In this document: piece by piece, positions 18,193 to 27,800 of the stretch
Position numbering within the stretch: position 1 is the first letter of the stretch
Layout: the number at the start of each line of letters is the position of its first letter
Assembly (NCBI RefSeq): GCF_006716425.1
Contig: NZ_VFOZ01000001.1
Coordinates: 992,001 to 1,056,000, forward strand
Source of the DNA: Actinoallomurus bryophytorum
GTDB lineage: Bacteria > Actinomycetota > Actinomycetes > Streptosporangiales > Streptosporangiaceae
DNA: 64,000 bases
Reading direction: 5' to 3'
Notes under the pieces: model-generated
What the model was told of the DNA's origin: nothing
Database searches by the model: none
What the model saw: only the letters and a program-made list of their open reading frames with translations
Position numbers and translations under genes: made by a program

Positions 18193-18555
18193 TCACTCCT
18201 CGCCGGTCTCTTGGATACGAGGAGGTATGGGGAGTAGGGAGATGAGATCCCTCTCCCCGTCACGCAGCCGGGCGACCATGTCGTCCGGAAGAAACGCCGC
18301 GGTCATGTCCATCGCCTGAGCGGCCGCTTCCTCGGCGGCCTCGGCCACGACGGTCATGATCAGATGAGCCAGCTTCTGGGCGTTCAGCTTCGTCAGTGCC
18401 TGCGGTTTGAACCGGATGTCACGAAGCTGCCCCTGTGCGCCGACCTCGACCGATACCTCGCCATTGCGGGATCGGGAAGTGACGGTCACCTCGGCGACAT
18501 CGCGCCGTAGCCGCTGCACTTCCTCGAGCCGCCGCTGATCACGCGTCGAACTCAT
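18193..18555 (-). CDS. YbaB/EbfC-family nucleoid-associated protein
   Basis: A 120-residue helical protein with the YbaB core (VTVTSRSRNGEVSVEVGAQG, then LRDIRFKPQAL). Family members bind DNA as dimers, but in WXG loci of actinomycetes a YbaB-like gene is commonly the first gene of the operon and may act as a secretion partner or chaperone. It lies 3 bp before the toxin gene. Promoter sequence should be in 18556-18700, where TTGATACTTAACG-type AT-rich sequence occurs. Confidence 0.78.
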   Translation of the reverse strand: MSSTRDQRRLEEVQRLRRDVAEVTVTSRSRNGEVSVEVGAQGQLRDIRFKPQALTKLNAQKLAHLIMTVVAEAAEEAAAQAMDMTAAFLPDDMVARLRDGERDLISLLPIPPRIQETGEE

Positions 18556-18817
18556 CCGGACATTTTGGCGTTCCTGAAGATCGAAACGCCAGCTTTTCTT
18601 GATACTTAACGAAAGGCAAATAAGGACCGTTTATCCCAAAAAGGACATAAGGTACGTTGGAGCACCCAGCCTTCCCGGCGAGGCCAGGGCTCTACCGACC
18701 GGCCACGCGCTCACCATCGGCGTCAGCTAGGCCGGACCGACCGAGTTCGCCCAGATCGTTGGTGGGATATCGCCGAAGCGGCTTTGGGCCAAGAGGAAGG
18801 GAGCCCAAGGTCGGTGT

Positions 18818-18937
18818 GTGAAGACAGACCTAGACGCCCTTCTGGTCGCGCTCTATGTGCATCTGGATGACCACGACAAAGGCTTCGCCGGAGCCGGCAT
18901 CGAGACAGCAGCCGCCAACCTCCCATCGACGATCTAA
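18818..18937 (+). pseudogene. Transposase N-terminus fragment
   Basis: GTG at 18818 opens a frame reading KTDLDALLVALYVHLDDHD, which closely matches the start of IS982/IS4-like transposases of actinomycetes (KTDLDtLltALYV-type). The frame then loses similarity and stops at 18937. Just upstream, TTGGGC and GCCCAA arms (about 18783-18809) form a hairpin. Only about 20 residues remain, so the family call is tentative. The rest of the 388-bp interval 18556-18943 holds no gene that I can see. Confidence 0.4.
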
Positions 18938-18943
18938 GGACGG

Positions 18944-20110
18944 CTACTCGTCCCGGCCGAGGATGAGGCCGCTCGTCGGGACTCCGGTGCCGGCCGTCAC
19001 GAGGACGTTCTCGACCTCGGGGACCTGGTTCACCGACGTGCCGCGTATCTGGCGTACCGCCTCGGCGATGCCGTTCATGCCGTGGATGTACGCCTCGCCG
19101 AGCTGGCCGCCGTTCGGGTTGACCGGCAGCCGGCCGCCGAGTTCGATGCCGCCGTCCGCGACGAGGTCCTTGGCCTCTCCCCGGTCGCAGAAGCCCAGCT
19201 CTTCAAGCTGCATCAGCACGAACGGCGTGAAGTGGTCGTACAGGATCGCGGTCTGCACGTCCGCCGGACCCAGACCGGACCGGCTCCACAGTGAGCGGCC
19301 CACGACGCCCATCGCGGGGAGTGCGGCGACGTCGGTCTCGTAGTAGCCGAACATCATCATCTGGTTCGGCCCGGCTCCCTGCGCGGCGGCTCTGACCATC
19401 GCCGGCGGGTGGGCGAGGTCGCGGGCGCGGTCCGCGCCGGTCACCACGATCGCCACCCCGCCGTCGGACTCCTGGCAGCAGTCGAACAGGTGCAGCGGCT
19501 CGACCACCCACCGGCTGGCCTGGTGCTCCTCCAGCGTGATCGGCCGGTCGTGGAACCACGCCTTGGGGTTGGTGGCGGCGTGGCGCCGCATCGCGACCGC
19601 GACACGGCCGAAGTCCTCGCTGGTGGCGCCGTACTCGTGCATGTACCTCCGGGCCTGCATCGCGACCCACGCGGCGGGGGTGGCGAAGCCGTACGGCAGG
19701 TGCCAGGAGAACTCCAGCGTGGTCGTGCCCGGTGTCGAGCGCGTGCTCGCCTGGCCGAAGCGGTGCCCGGAGCGCTCGTTGAACGCCCGGTAGCACACGA
19801 CCGTCTCCGCCTGCCCGGACGCGACCGCCATCGCGGCGTGCGCGACCGTGCCGCAGGCCGCGCCGCCGCCGTAGTCCACGCGGGAGAAGAAGTTCAGCTC
19901 CGGGATGCCCAGCTCGCGGGCGACCGCGATCTCGGAGTTGGCGTCCTGGGTGAAGGTCACCAGGCCGTCGACGTCCGACGGCGTCAGCCCCGCGTCCTTG
20001 ATCGCGGCGATGCACGCCTCCGCGGCGAGCTGGAGCTCCGAACGGCCCGACTCCTTGGAGAACTCGGTCGCGCCGATGCCGGCGATCGCCGCCCGGCCCG
20101 AGATCGTCAT
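18944..20110 (-). CDS. ltp2: Ltp2-like steroid side-chain aldolase (thiolase fold)
   Basis: A 388-residue thiolase-like lipid-transfer protein (RAAIAGIGATEFSKESGRSE at the N-terminus; VDYGGGAACGTVAHAA; NPNGGQLGEAYIHGMNGIAEAV). Its place directly behind the DUF35/MaoC gene identifies it as the Ltp2 type, which cleaves the 17-hydroxy C22-CoA steroid intermediate to a 17-keto steroid and propionyl-CoA while bound to the DUF35 domain of ChsH2. The ATG overlaps the preceding stop (ATGA). It ends the four-gene chsE1-chsE2-chsH-ltp2 operon, the equivalent of the mycobacterial igr locus. Confidence 0.85.
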   Translation of the reverse strand: MTISGRAAIAGIGATEFSKESGRSELQLAAEACIAAIKDAGLTPSDVDGLVTFTQDANSEIAVARELGIPELNFFSRVDYGGGAACGTVAHAAMAVASGQAETVVCYRAFNERSGHRFGQASTRSTPGTTTLEFSWHLPYGFATPAAWVAMQARRYMHEYGATSEDFGRVAVAMRRHAATNPKAWFHDRPITLEEHQASRWVVEPLHLFDCCQESDGGVAIVVTGADRARDLAHPPAMVRAAAQGAGPNQMMMFGYYETDVAALPAMGVVGRSLWSRSGLGPADVQTAILYDHFTPFVLMQLEELGFCDRGEAKDLVADGGIELGGRLPVNPNGGQLGEAYIHGMNGIAEAVRQIRGTSVNQVPEVENVLVTAGTGVPTSGLILGRDE

Positions 20111-21393
20111 GCGGGCTCCTTCAGCCGTACGGTCGCGGTGACGTGATCGCCGAGGCTCACCGCGCCGCGGACCTCCAGGGTGTGGTCGCCGGACCGGTGG
20201 CCGGTCAGGACCAGCGTCTCTCCCGCGTACGCCGGGACGCCCAGGCGTATCGCGATGCCCGAGAGCCGCGCGTCCGGGACGAGATCCAGGGCGCACCGCT
20301 GGACCAGGCCCATCGTGGTGAGGATGTTGAGGAAGATGTCCTTGGACCCCTGTGCCCTGGCACGTGCGGGATCGTGGTGCACCGGCATGAAGTCCCTGGT
20401 CGCCAGCGCGGTGGAGATCACGAACGTCGGGGTCAGCTCGATGCGGAGCGCCGGGCCGCCGGCGACCTGCGCCTCCTGCGGAGCCGCCGTCTCTTCCGGC
20501 ACCGCACCGGCCGGCCGCCACTGCGGCAGCGTCAGCTCGTCGTCCATCCGCTGGAAGGACAGCTCGACGGGCATGCCGATACGGACGTCGTCACGGGTGC
20601 AGCCGAGGAGGTTCCCGACCATCCGCACGCCCTCCTCCAGCTCGACCAGCGCCACGACGAACGGCGACCGCTGCCCCGGAACCGGCGGATGGTGGTGCAC
20701 GACATAGCTGTGCACGACGCCGCGCCCGCTCGCCGTGACGTGGTCGCGCTTGGTCGCGTGGCAGTGCGGGCACATCGGGCCGGGCGGATGTCGCAGCTCG
20801 CCGCATTCGGCGCAACGCTGGATGCGCAGCTCGCCGGCCTCGACGCCCTCCCAGAAGAACCGGGTGTCCGCGTTCACGGCGGGCCGCAGCGGATAGCGGC
20901 CATCGGGCGACGGGGCCGCGCCGCCGGAGTCGCGTGGCCGGAACTTCAGCACGCGGAACAGCATCTCCGCGACGCGTTCGTCCCCGGCGTACCAGGTCTG
21001 GTACCAGGTCACGAAGTAGCCCTCGCCGAGCGCGGTCTGCTTAGGGCCGACCACGTCGCCCAGGCGCAGGGTGATGCGGAGTTCTTCCCCCAGCCGGAGG
21101 TATCGGTCGTAGGTCTGCTCGCAGTCGGTGGCGACGATGCCCGTGTAGCCCGCCTCGTGCAGCATCGCGAGGGCGGGCTCGGACACGGCCGGCCGCCGCG
21201 GGCCCAGGCCGGGCATGGACCAGACCTGGATCATGGCCGGCGGGGCGTACTCGGCCCAGAGCGGGTTCGGATCACCGAGCGTCTGGGTCCAGTTGCGGAT
21301 CATCGCCGCGTTCACCGGATCGGGGCACGGCCCGACCGGCACCTCCCCCTTGGCCGTGAGTTCGGCCGCGAGCGCCATGAGGCGATCGTGCAT
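20107..21393 (-). CDS. chsH2-chsH1: Fused ChsH2 (MaoC-DUF35) and ChsH1 (MaoC) hydratase
   Basis: A 428-residue three-domain protein. Residues 1-155 are a MaoC-like hot-dog domain, 170-300 a DUF35 module whose zinc ribbon uses Cys194, Cys197, Cys208 and Cys211, and 315-428 a second MaoC domain with the hydratase-2 Asp334-x4-His339 motif in TRDFMPVHHDP. In Mycobacterium tuberculosis the first two domains are ChsH2 and the third is the separate protein ChsH1; together they hydrate the C22 enoyl-CoA of the cholesterol side chain and the DUF35 part docks Ltp2. Here one chain holds all three, with an Ala/Glu/Pro linker near 295-312. ATG at 21393 after GGAGGGAGAG. Confidence 0.87.
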   Translation of the reverse strand: MHDRLMALAAELTAKGEVPVGPCPDPVNAAMIRNWTQTLGDPNPLWAEYAPPAMIQVWSMPGLGPRRPAVSEPALAMLHEAGYTGIVATDCEQTYDRYLRLGEELRITLRLGDVVGPKQTALGEGYFVTWYQTWYAGDERVAEMLFRVLKFRPRDSGGAAPSPDGRYPLRPAVNADTRFFWEGVEAGELRIQRCAECGELRHPPGPMCPHCHATKRDHVTASGRGVVHSYVVHHHPPVPGQRSPFVVALVELEEGVRMVGNLLGCTRDDVRIGMPVELSFQRMDDELTLPQWRPAGAVPEETAAPQEAQVAGGPALRIELTPTFVISTALATRDFMPVHHDPARARAQGSKDIFLNILTTMGLVQRCALDLVPDARLSGIAIRLGVPAYAGETLVLTGHRSGDHTLEVRGAVSLGDHVTATVRLKEPA

Positions 21394-21416
21394 GTCTCTC
21401 CCTCCGCCGCGCGCGG

Positions 21417-22589
21417 TCAGCGAGGGGCCCGCGGCAGGCCGAGGCCGATCATCGCGATGATCTCACGCTGGATCTCGTTGACGCCGCCGCCGAAGGTGAG
21501 CACGAGGCCGCCCTTCACCCCGCGGTCGACGCGGTCGATCAGGTCGCGGGTCTCCTCGTCGCCCGGGTCGCCGTACCGCGCCAGCACCTCGCCGGCGATG
21601 CGCCCGGCGTCCTGCATGCGCTCGGAGCCGTAGATCTTGGTGGCGGAGGCGTCCGGCGCGCCGAGCCAGCCGAGGTCCATGCTCGCGGCGACCTGCCAGT
21701 TGAGCAGCTCGTTGATGCGCAGGAACGCGTGGATCTCGGCGACGGCGCGGCGTACGGCGGGCTGCTCGATCAGTGGCCGCCCGTCACGGCCGGGCTTGGT
21801 GCGCGCCCAGCGCAGGAACCGGTCGTAGGTGTGGGCGATGTTGCCGGCCGGGCCGAGCGTGACGCGTTCGTGGTTGAGCTGGTTGACGATGAGGTCCCAG
21901 CCGCGGTTCTCCTCGCCGACGAGCATGTCGACCGGCACGCGTACGTCCTGGTAGTAGGTCGAGTTGGTGTGGTGGCGGCCGTCCATCGTGACGATCGGCG
22001 TCGAGGAGAACCCCGGGTCGGTGCAGTCGACGATGAGCATCGAGATGCCCTTGTGCTTCTTGGCGTCGGCGTCCGTGCGCGCGGCCAGCCAGATGTGGTC
22101 GGCGTGGTGCGCGCCCGAGGTGAAGATCTTCTGGCCGTTCACGACGTAGTGGTCGCCGTCCCTGACCGCCGTCGTACGGAGCGCGGCCAGGTCGGTGCCG
22201 GCGCCGGGCTCGGTGTAGCCGATGGCGAAGTGGCACTCACCGGCGAGGATCCGGGGCAGGAAGCGCTTCTTCTGCTCCTCGGTCCCGTACTGCACGAGCG
22301 TCGGAGCGACGGTGTTGAGGGTGATGAGCGGGTACGGCACCTCGGCGCGGGCGATCTCGTTGGCGAAGATCTGCTGCTCGACCGGGCCGAAGCCGCGCCC
22401 GCCGTACTCCTCGGGGAGCGCGATGCCCAGCATGCCGTCCTGGCCCAGGCGCCGGCAGTGCTCCATGTACGAGGGGCCGAACGAGTCGCGATGGATCCGG
22501 TCCCGCTGCTCGTCGGTCAGGCAGGCGCGGAAGTAGTCGCGCAGTTCGTCGCGGAGCGCCTTCTGTGCGTCGGTCAGGTCGATGAACAT
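21417..22589 (-). CDS. chsE2: Acyl-CoA dehydrogenase ChsE2 (FadE29-like)
   Basis: A 390-residue acyl-CoA dehydrogenase with FAD-binding blocks FAIGYTEPGAGTDLAALRT and GEENRGWDLIVNQLNHERVT and the C-terminal FGGGVNEIQREIIAMIGLGLPR. In the igr-type operon the FadE28 and FadE29 proteins form an alpha2beta2 enzyme that oxidises the three-carbon CoA side chain at C17 of the steroid. Its ATG shares one base with the TGA of the gene before (TGATG), supporting paired synthesis. The next gene starts 23 bp downstream. Confidence 0.85.
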   Translation of the reverse strand: MFIDLTDAQKALRDELRDYFRACLTDEQRDRIHRDSFGPSYMEHCRRLGQDGMLGIALPEEYGGRGFGPVEQQIFANEIARAEVPYPLITLNTVAPTLVQYGTEEQKKRFLPRILAGECHFAIGYTEPGAGTDLAALRTTAVRDGDHYVVNGQKIFTSGAHHADHIWLAARTDADAKKHKGISMLIVDCTDPGFSSTPIVTMDGRHHTNSTYYQDVRVPVDMLVGEENRGWDLIVNQLNHERVTLGPAGNIAHTYDRFLRWARTKPGRDGRPLIEQPAVRRAVAEIHAFLRINELLNWQVAASMDLGWLGAPDASATKIYGSERMQDAGRIAGEVLARYGDPGDEETRDLIDRVDRGVKGGLVLTFGGGVNEIQREIIAMIGLGLPRAPR

Positions 22590-23725
22590 CAGGCCACCAG
22601 AGCTCCGATCGCCTCGAGCTGTGCCTCGGCGCCACCGAGGAGATGGGCGTAGTGCTTGACCCACGCGAAGTGGCGGTGCAGCGGGTAGGTCACGTCGAGT
22701 CCGAGCCCGCCGTGCAGGTGCTGGCAGGTGTAGACGGCTTTCAGGGCTCCCTCGCAGGCGGCCCAGGCGGCGACGGCGAGCACCTCGGCGGCGTCGTCGC
22801 GGCCTTCGGCGAGCCGCCAGATGCCCGCCCACATGGCCACGTCCAGGGTGCGTCCCGCGATGTAGACGTCGCCCATCTGCATGGTGACGGCCTGGAACTC
22901 CGCGAGCACCCGGTCGAACTGCTGACGCGTCTTGACGTGCTCGGTGGTGAGGCGCAACGCCGAGGCGAGGGCACCGGACGCGCTGGCGACGGCCCCGGCG
23001 GTGGCGTGCCCGAGCAGTGTCTCGTACGCGCCGGCGCCGAGCAGGGTGTCCGCGCCGGCGCGGACGCCGTCCAGGCCCAGGCGCGCCATGGGCTCGTGGG
23101 TGGCGGCCGGGTACGGAGTGAGCGCGACCTGGCCGGGCTCGAGAAGGAAGACGCCGACGCCGCCGTCCTCGGTACGGGCGGGGACCAGGATGTAGGCCGA
23201 CTGCCCGGCATAGGGCACGAAGGTCTTCACGCCGTCGATGACGTACGCGTCGCCGTCGCGCCTCGCGGTCGTGGCGATCGTCGCGGTGGGCGCCGTGCCG
23301 GGCGTCGTACCCGGTGTCGCCGCGGGGGGCACGGACAGGTCGGTGCCCGGCTCGCGTACCGCGGCGGTGATGACCAGTTCGCCCTCGGCCAGCGCGGTGA
23401 GGCGCGCGCGCTGGTCGGCGCTGCCGTGGCGTGCGACGGTGACGGCGGCGATCAGCGAGGCGTACGCGGGCACCGGCGCGGCGTACGCCGCGATCTCCCG
23501 TAGGAGCACCGCCAGCCCGACCGCGTCGAGCCCGGCCCCGCCGAGATCCTCCGGCAGGCAGGCGCCGAGCAGGCCGGCATCGGCCAGCGCCGTCCAGAGT
23601 TTGCCGTCGTAGGGGTCACCTGAGCGTTCGTGTGCGTCGAGCCGGACCGTGGTGGCCTCGCGATCGAGCAGGCCCCCCGCCAGTGTCCGCAGCTCCTGAA
23701 AGCTCTCGTCGAGATCGAAGTCCAT
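22589..23725 (-). CDS. chsE1: Acyl-CoA dehydrogenase ChsE1 (FadE28-like)
   Basis: A 378-residue acyl-CoA dehydrogenase, more divergent than its neighbour (LLGACLPEDLGGAGLDAVGL near the N-terminus, TRQQFDRVLAEFQAVTMQMGD in the C-terminal helical domain). An insertion rich in Ala/Pro/Thr (PPAATPGTTPGTAPTATIAT) breaks the middle beta domain at the usual FAD-contact loop, as expected for the subunit that gives only part of the flavin site. It is the likely FadE28 partner of ChsE2. ATG at 23725 is the first gene of the operon, 50 bp from a KstR-like operator. Confidence 0.82.
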   Translation of the reverse strand: MDFDLDESFQELRTLAGGLLDREATTVRLDAHERSGDPYDGKLWTALADAGLLGACLPEDLGGAGLDAVGLAVLLREIAAYAAPVPAYASLIAAVTVARHGSADQRARLTALAEGELVITAAVREPGTDLSVPPAATPGTTPGTAPTATIATTARRDGDAYVIDGVKTFVPYAGQSAYILVPARTEDGGVGVFLLEPGQVALTPYPAATHEPMARLGLDGVRAGADTLLGAGAYETLLGHATAGAVASASGALASALRLTTEHVKTRQQFDRVLAEFQAVTMQMGDVYIAGRTLDVAMWAGIWRLAEGRDDAAEVLAVAAWAACEGALKAVYTCQHLHGGLGLDVTYPLHRHFAWVKHYAHLLGGAEAQLEAIGALVA

Positions 23726-23775
23726 GATCCCCTCTCGCGGCAGAAGCAGGCGGCAGCCGGGACTGCGATGAAAAC

Positions 23776-23789
23776 TAGAACAGATTCTA
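23776..23789. promoter_or_regulatory. KstR-like operator, chsE1 operon
   Basis: TAGAACAGATTCTA within the palindrome CTAGAACAGATTCTAG (23775-23790). It matches the KstR consensus TNNAACNNGTTNNA at all fixed positions except G to A in GTT. It sits 50 bp before chsE1 and 181 bp before kstR. Confidence 0.75.
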
Positions 23790-23891
23790 GTACGTGTCCA
23801 CCTTGAGGGAACTGCTCTCATCCCACCATGTGGTGCGATGGTTGACTGATCGCATAACATCCACTTTCGAGCGCCTGTACAGCTCGCGCGG

Positions 23892-23905
23892 AATAACGTG
23901 TTCTC
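23892..23905. promoter_or_regulatory. Weak KstR-like core before kstR
   Basis: AATAACGTGTTCTC contains the core AACGTGTT but lacks the outer T and A of the consensus. It lies 66 bp before the kstR start and could serve autoregulation. Confidence 0.4.
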
Positions 23906-23970
23906 GCGCATGTACCCTTGTGCACAGTAACCGCGCGGATAGGTTCCGCGCTCCCCGAGGGAGGGCCGAC

Positions 23971-24561
23971 GTGACCGCAGAACCCGCGGCGGCCGGTCAC
24001 CAGACAGGCCGCTCCCGCAGCCAGCACCAGCGCCGCAAGCGCATCCTCCAGGCCGCCGCCGCGCTCGCGTCACGCGGGGGCGTGGAGGCGATGCAGATGC
24101 GGACCGTCGCCGAACGCGCCGGAGTGGCCCTGGGCACGCTCTACCGCTACTTCCCGTCCAAGATGGATCTCGTGGTGGCCGTCGTCAACGAGGAGATGGA
24201 CACCCTCGAGGCGAGCCTAGACCGCCGTCCGCCGAGGTCGGGCTCCCCCGCCGGCCGTGCCGTCGAGGTGCTCATGCGCGCGACGCGCGGTCTGATGCGC
24301 GAGCCGGAGCTCGCCGACGCGCTGATCCGCTCGCTGCTGCTCTCGGACGTCAAGACCGACCTGGGCGACCGGATGGCCGGGATGCTCGCGAAGGTGGCCG
24401 AGGACGGGGCCGGCCGGCCCGAGGAGCACGGCGTGCTGCTCCGCTCACTCTCCAGCATCTGGATCATGGAGATGATGGAGATCCTGCGAGGCCGCAGCGG
24501 CACCGAGCGGCTTCAGGCGCGCCTGGAGATCGCCGCCGAGCGCCTGCTCGCCGGCTTCTGA
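23971..24561 (+). CDS. kstR: TetR-family steroid regulator KstR
   Basis: A 196-residue TetR protein. The HTH region (QRRKRILQAAAALASRGG, EAMQMRTVAERAGVALGTLY, RYFPSKMDLVVAVV) aligns closely with mycobacterial KstR, the repressor of cholesterol catabolism relieved by steroid-CoA intermediates. I chose the GTG at 23971 because a GGAGGG site precedes it and the upstream frame has no KstR-like sequence. It diverges from the chsE1 operon, and KstR-type operators occur in front of at least four transcription units in this window, which supports the assignment. Confidence 0.85.
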   Translation: MTAEPAAAGHQTGRSRSQHQRRKRILQAAAALASRGGVEAMQMRTVAERAGVALGTLYRYFPSKMDLVVAVVNEEMDTLEASLDRRPPRSGSPAGRAVEVLMRATRGLMREPELADALIRSLLLSDVKTDLGDRMAGMLAKVAEDGAGRPEEHGVLLRSLSSIWIMEMMEILRGRSGTERLQARLEIAAERLLAGF

Positions 24562-24571
24562 GGGACCGTGA

Positions 24572-24715
24572 TCAGGCGGCGGCGCCCGCCGCACGAAGAT
24601 CGCGGTAAAGCCCGGAGCGCATGAACTGCAGGATCAACCGGGCGAGAAGGGCCTCAAGGAGCATCACGAGGGCCTTCGCGAGGATGGTCGAGACGAGGTC
24701 CGGCACGGGGAACAC
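24572..24715 (-). CDS. 47-residue small helical protein
   Basis: The frame begins FPVPDLVSTILAKALVMLLE and continues ALLARLILQFMRSGLYRDLR, an amphipathic or membrane-associated helix pair with strong G/C third-position bias. Short proteins of this form (DLVSTILAKAL-type) recur in actinomycete genomes. An in-frame TAG lies just before the GTG at 24715; the internal GTG at 24706 is an alternative start. Its stop is 10 bp from the kstR stop, tail to tail. Function unknown. Confidence 0.5.
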   Translation of the reverse strand: MFPVPDLVSTILAKALVMLLEALLARLILQFMRSGLYRDLRAAGAAA

Positions 24716-24837
24716 CTAACTCATCGGGGGGTAGTTTCGACCCGAGTATGCCTGCTTGTCCGAATTTTAGGCAACTACTCTCGGTAACAGGCAGATGAAC
24801 ATCCCCTGACGTCAGGTCACCGGCCGAACCCCCTGAG

Positions 24838-27800
24838 TCACCCCGCGCCCCGTACGGTACGCCAGACCATCCGTGCACCGTCGGCGACCTCGGCCGGAAC
24901 GGCGGCCGAGATGCCGCTCGGAAGACCGTCCTTCATCCCGTCGGCGAGGCCGTCCTTGACCCCCTCGGCCAGCCGCGCGGCCAGCTCGGCGCCCGGCACG
25001 TACGCGACCAGTGTGCCGCTGGGCAGGCGCGTCACCAGGAGCGCCCCGAGCGCGAAGCCCCCGGCGCAGGCCAGCGCGATCATCCAGCCGTGCGGCAGCA
25101 GCGGCGTGCTGCCGAAGAACTGACTCAGCACCGGGACCTGGACGATGATCCCGAGCGCGGCGAACGAGGCGACCCCGGACACCAGGACCAGCGGATCACG
25201 GCCGCCGGTCACGATCGTCTGCGCGAGCTGCGTGCCGACCAGGGCGACGAGACCGACCGTGTCGGCCTGGTTCCGGGTGCCGCTCATCCGGCCGAGCGTC
25301 CAGGCGGCCATGGCGGCTCCGGCGGTGGCGCTCGCGCGTACCGCGATGTCACGGGTGAGCGCGGAGCCGAGCGAGCGGTCGGGCCCTTCCTGGAGCAGTT
25401 CCTCGCGGCTCACTCCCGAGGGCGGGCGGGACGCGAGCGCGACCGCGGGGAGCATGTCGGTGAGCAGGTTGACCAGGAGGAGCTGGCGGACGTTCAGCGG
25501 GCTGGCGCCGCTGACCAGACCTGTGACGACGGTGAAGGCGATCTCACCGAGGTTGCCTCCGAGCAGGACGGCGAGCGCGTCGCGGGTCGACCGCCACATC
25601 GCCCGGCAGTCGGCGATCGCGTCGGTGATGGTCTCGATCCGGTCGTCGGTGACCACGACGTCCGCGGTCTCGCGTGCGGCCGGAGTGGCACGCTCGCCGA
25701 GCGCGATCCCCACGTCGGCCAGCCGGATCGCCGGGGCGTCGTTGGCGCCGTCGCCCGTGACGGCCACCACGCGGCCGGCCGTCCGTAGGGCCTGGACGAC
25801 GCGTGCCTTCTGGCTGGGGCTGACCCGGGCGAACACCGAGACCGTGGCCAGCGCCTCCGCGAGCTCGTCGTCCTCCAGGGCGTCGAGGTCGGCGCCCGTC
25901 ATGATCCGGCCGTTCAGGAGGTTCAGCTCCGACGCGATGGCCTCCGCGGTCGTGGGGTGGTCACCGGTGATCATCATGACGTCGACGCCGGCCTTGCGCA
26001 GCCGCGAGACGGCCTCGGCGGCGGTCGGCCGTACCGGGTCGGCGATGCAGACCAGGCCGAGCAGGCACAGCCGGTCGATGCGCGACTCGGTGAGGTCCTG
26101 GCGGCCCGACGCCTCGCGTTCGGCGACGGCGAGGACGCGGTATCCGAGACGCGCCAGCCGGTCGATCTCCTGCTCGACCTTCTCCCGCGCGCCGGAGTCG
26201 AACTCCGTGAGGCCCTCCTCGCGCGCCCACGTGACGCAGCGGTCCAGCACGATCTCCGGCGCTCCCTTGACGCTGAGGACCTGCCCGTCCGGGGTGCGGC
26301 CGAGCACGGCATGGTAGCCGCGGGCGGGCTCGAACGGGATCTCCTCGACGCGTTTCCAGGACGTGTACCCCTCGGACTCGTCCATGCCGAGCTTCTTGGC
26401 CGCGCGGATGATCGCCCGGTCGGTGGGGTGTGGCAGCCTCCGGCCGACCTGCTCCGGGCTCGCACGGAGCGCGGCCGCGACGATCACCCGGCGCTGCGGC
26501 GTCAGCTCCTTGAGCGGGGTGGCCGACTCGCCGTCCGAGACCTGCCTCAGCCGGAGCCTGCCCTTGGTCAGGGTGCCGGTCTTGTCGAAGCACAGGACGT
26601 CGATCCGGCCGAGGGCCTCGATCGTCGACGGGTTGCGTACGAGCGCGCCGCGCCGGGACAGGCGGCGCGCCGTCGCCAGCTCCGCGGCGGTCGCGACGAA
26701 GGGCAGGCCCTCCGGCACCGCGGCGACCGCGAGGCTGACCGCCGGGCCCAGGGCCTGGGCGACCGACCGCCCGCGCAGCAGGTCCGACAGGAACAGTCCC
26801 GCACCGGCTCCCAGCGCGACCGGCAGCGTGACCGCGGTGAGGGACTGGAGCCGTGACTCGACCCCGCCGGGGCGGCGCTCGCCGGCGAGCCTCGTCGTAC
26901 GCCCGATCTCGGTCCGGTCCCCGGTGGCGACGACGACCCCCGTCGCCTCCCCGGCCGCGATGACCGTGCCCTCGTAGAGCATCGAGGTACGGTCCGCGAC
27001 GGCCTTGGACACGCTCGGCCGTGCGCTCTTGATGACCAGCTGCGACTCGCCGGTGAGGCTGGACTCGTCGACCTCCAGCCCCTTCGCGGCGAGCAGCCGC
27101 AGGTCCGCCGGCACCGCGTCGCCGGCGCTCAGCATGACCACGTCGCCGGGCACCAGCTCCTCCGCCGTGGCTCTCACGTCGGGCTCCGCCGGGTCGGGCC
27201 GCCGCAGGCGTACGCGCACGGCGCTGAGGTCGACCAGTTGCCGCAGGGCACGGTCGGCGCCGACGCGCTGGACACCGGACATGAGGGCGTTGACCCCGAG
27301 GACGGTCCCGATCAACGCGGCGTCGGTGATGGAGCCGACCACCGCGGACACTCCCGCCCCGGCCGCCAGCGCGGGCGTGAGCGGGTTGTCGAGCTCCTCG
27401 ACCGTGACCCGTGCGAGGCCGGGGATCTCCGGCCCGCCGGTCTCCGCGTGGATCCTTCGGCGTTCCGCCTCCGACTCGCTGATGCCCGACGTGGTCGAGT
27501 CGAGCCGGTCCAGTACGGCCTGGGCCGGCCACGCGTGCCAGGGCGTACGGTCGGCCGGCACGGCCTGGGGCCGCCGGGTCACCGCGAGCCCCGCCCAGGT
27601 CCCGGTCGCGAGGGCGGACAGCGCCGCCATGTCGACCGCGAGCTGGGCCCTGCGCGCGGCGGTCGCGGGGGTTCCGGTCGCGGCCAGCAGAGCGCCGGCC
27701 ACCGACCCGACCTCGGCGATACGGGCCGAGCGCGAGCTGACGTCACGGGCGGGCAGCAGCGCCTCGATCAGCGGGTATGCCTTCCCGAGGCCCGGACCGC

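Noticed and set aside
22589-24073. Longer chsE1 start at 24073
   Set aside because: The extension would run across the KstR-like operator and has no acyl-CoA dehydrogenase sequence; the ATG at 23725 fits.
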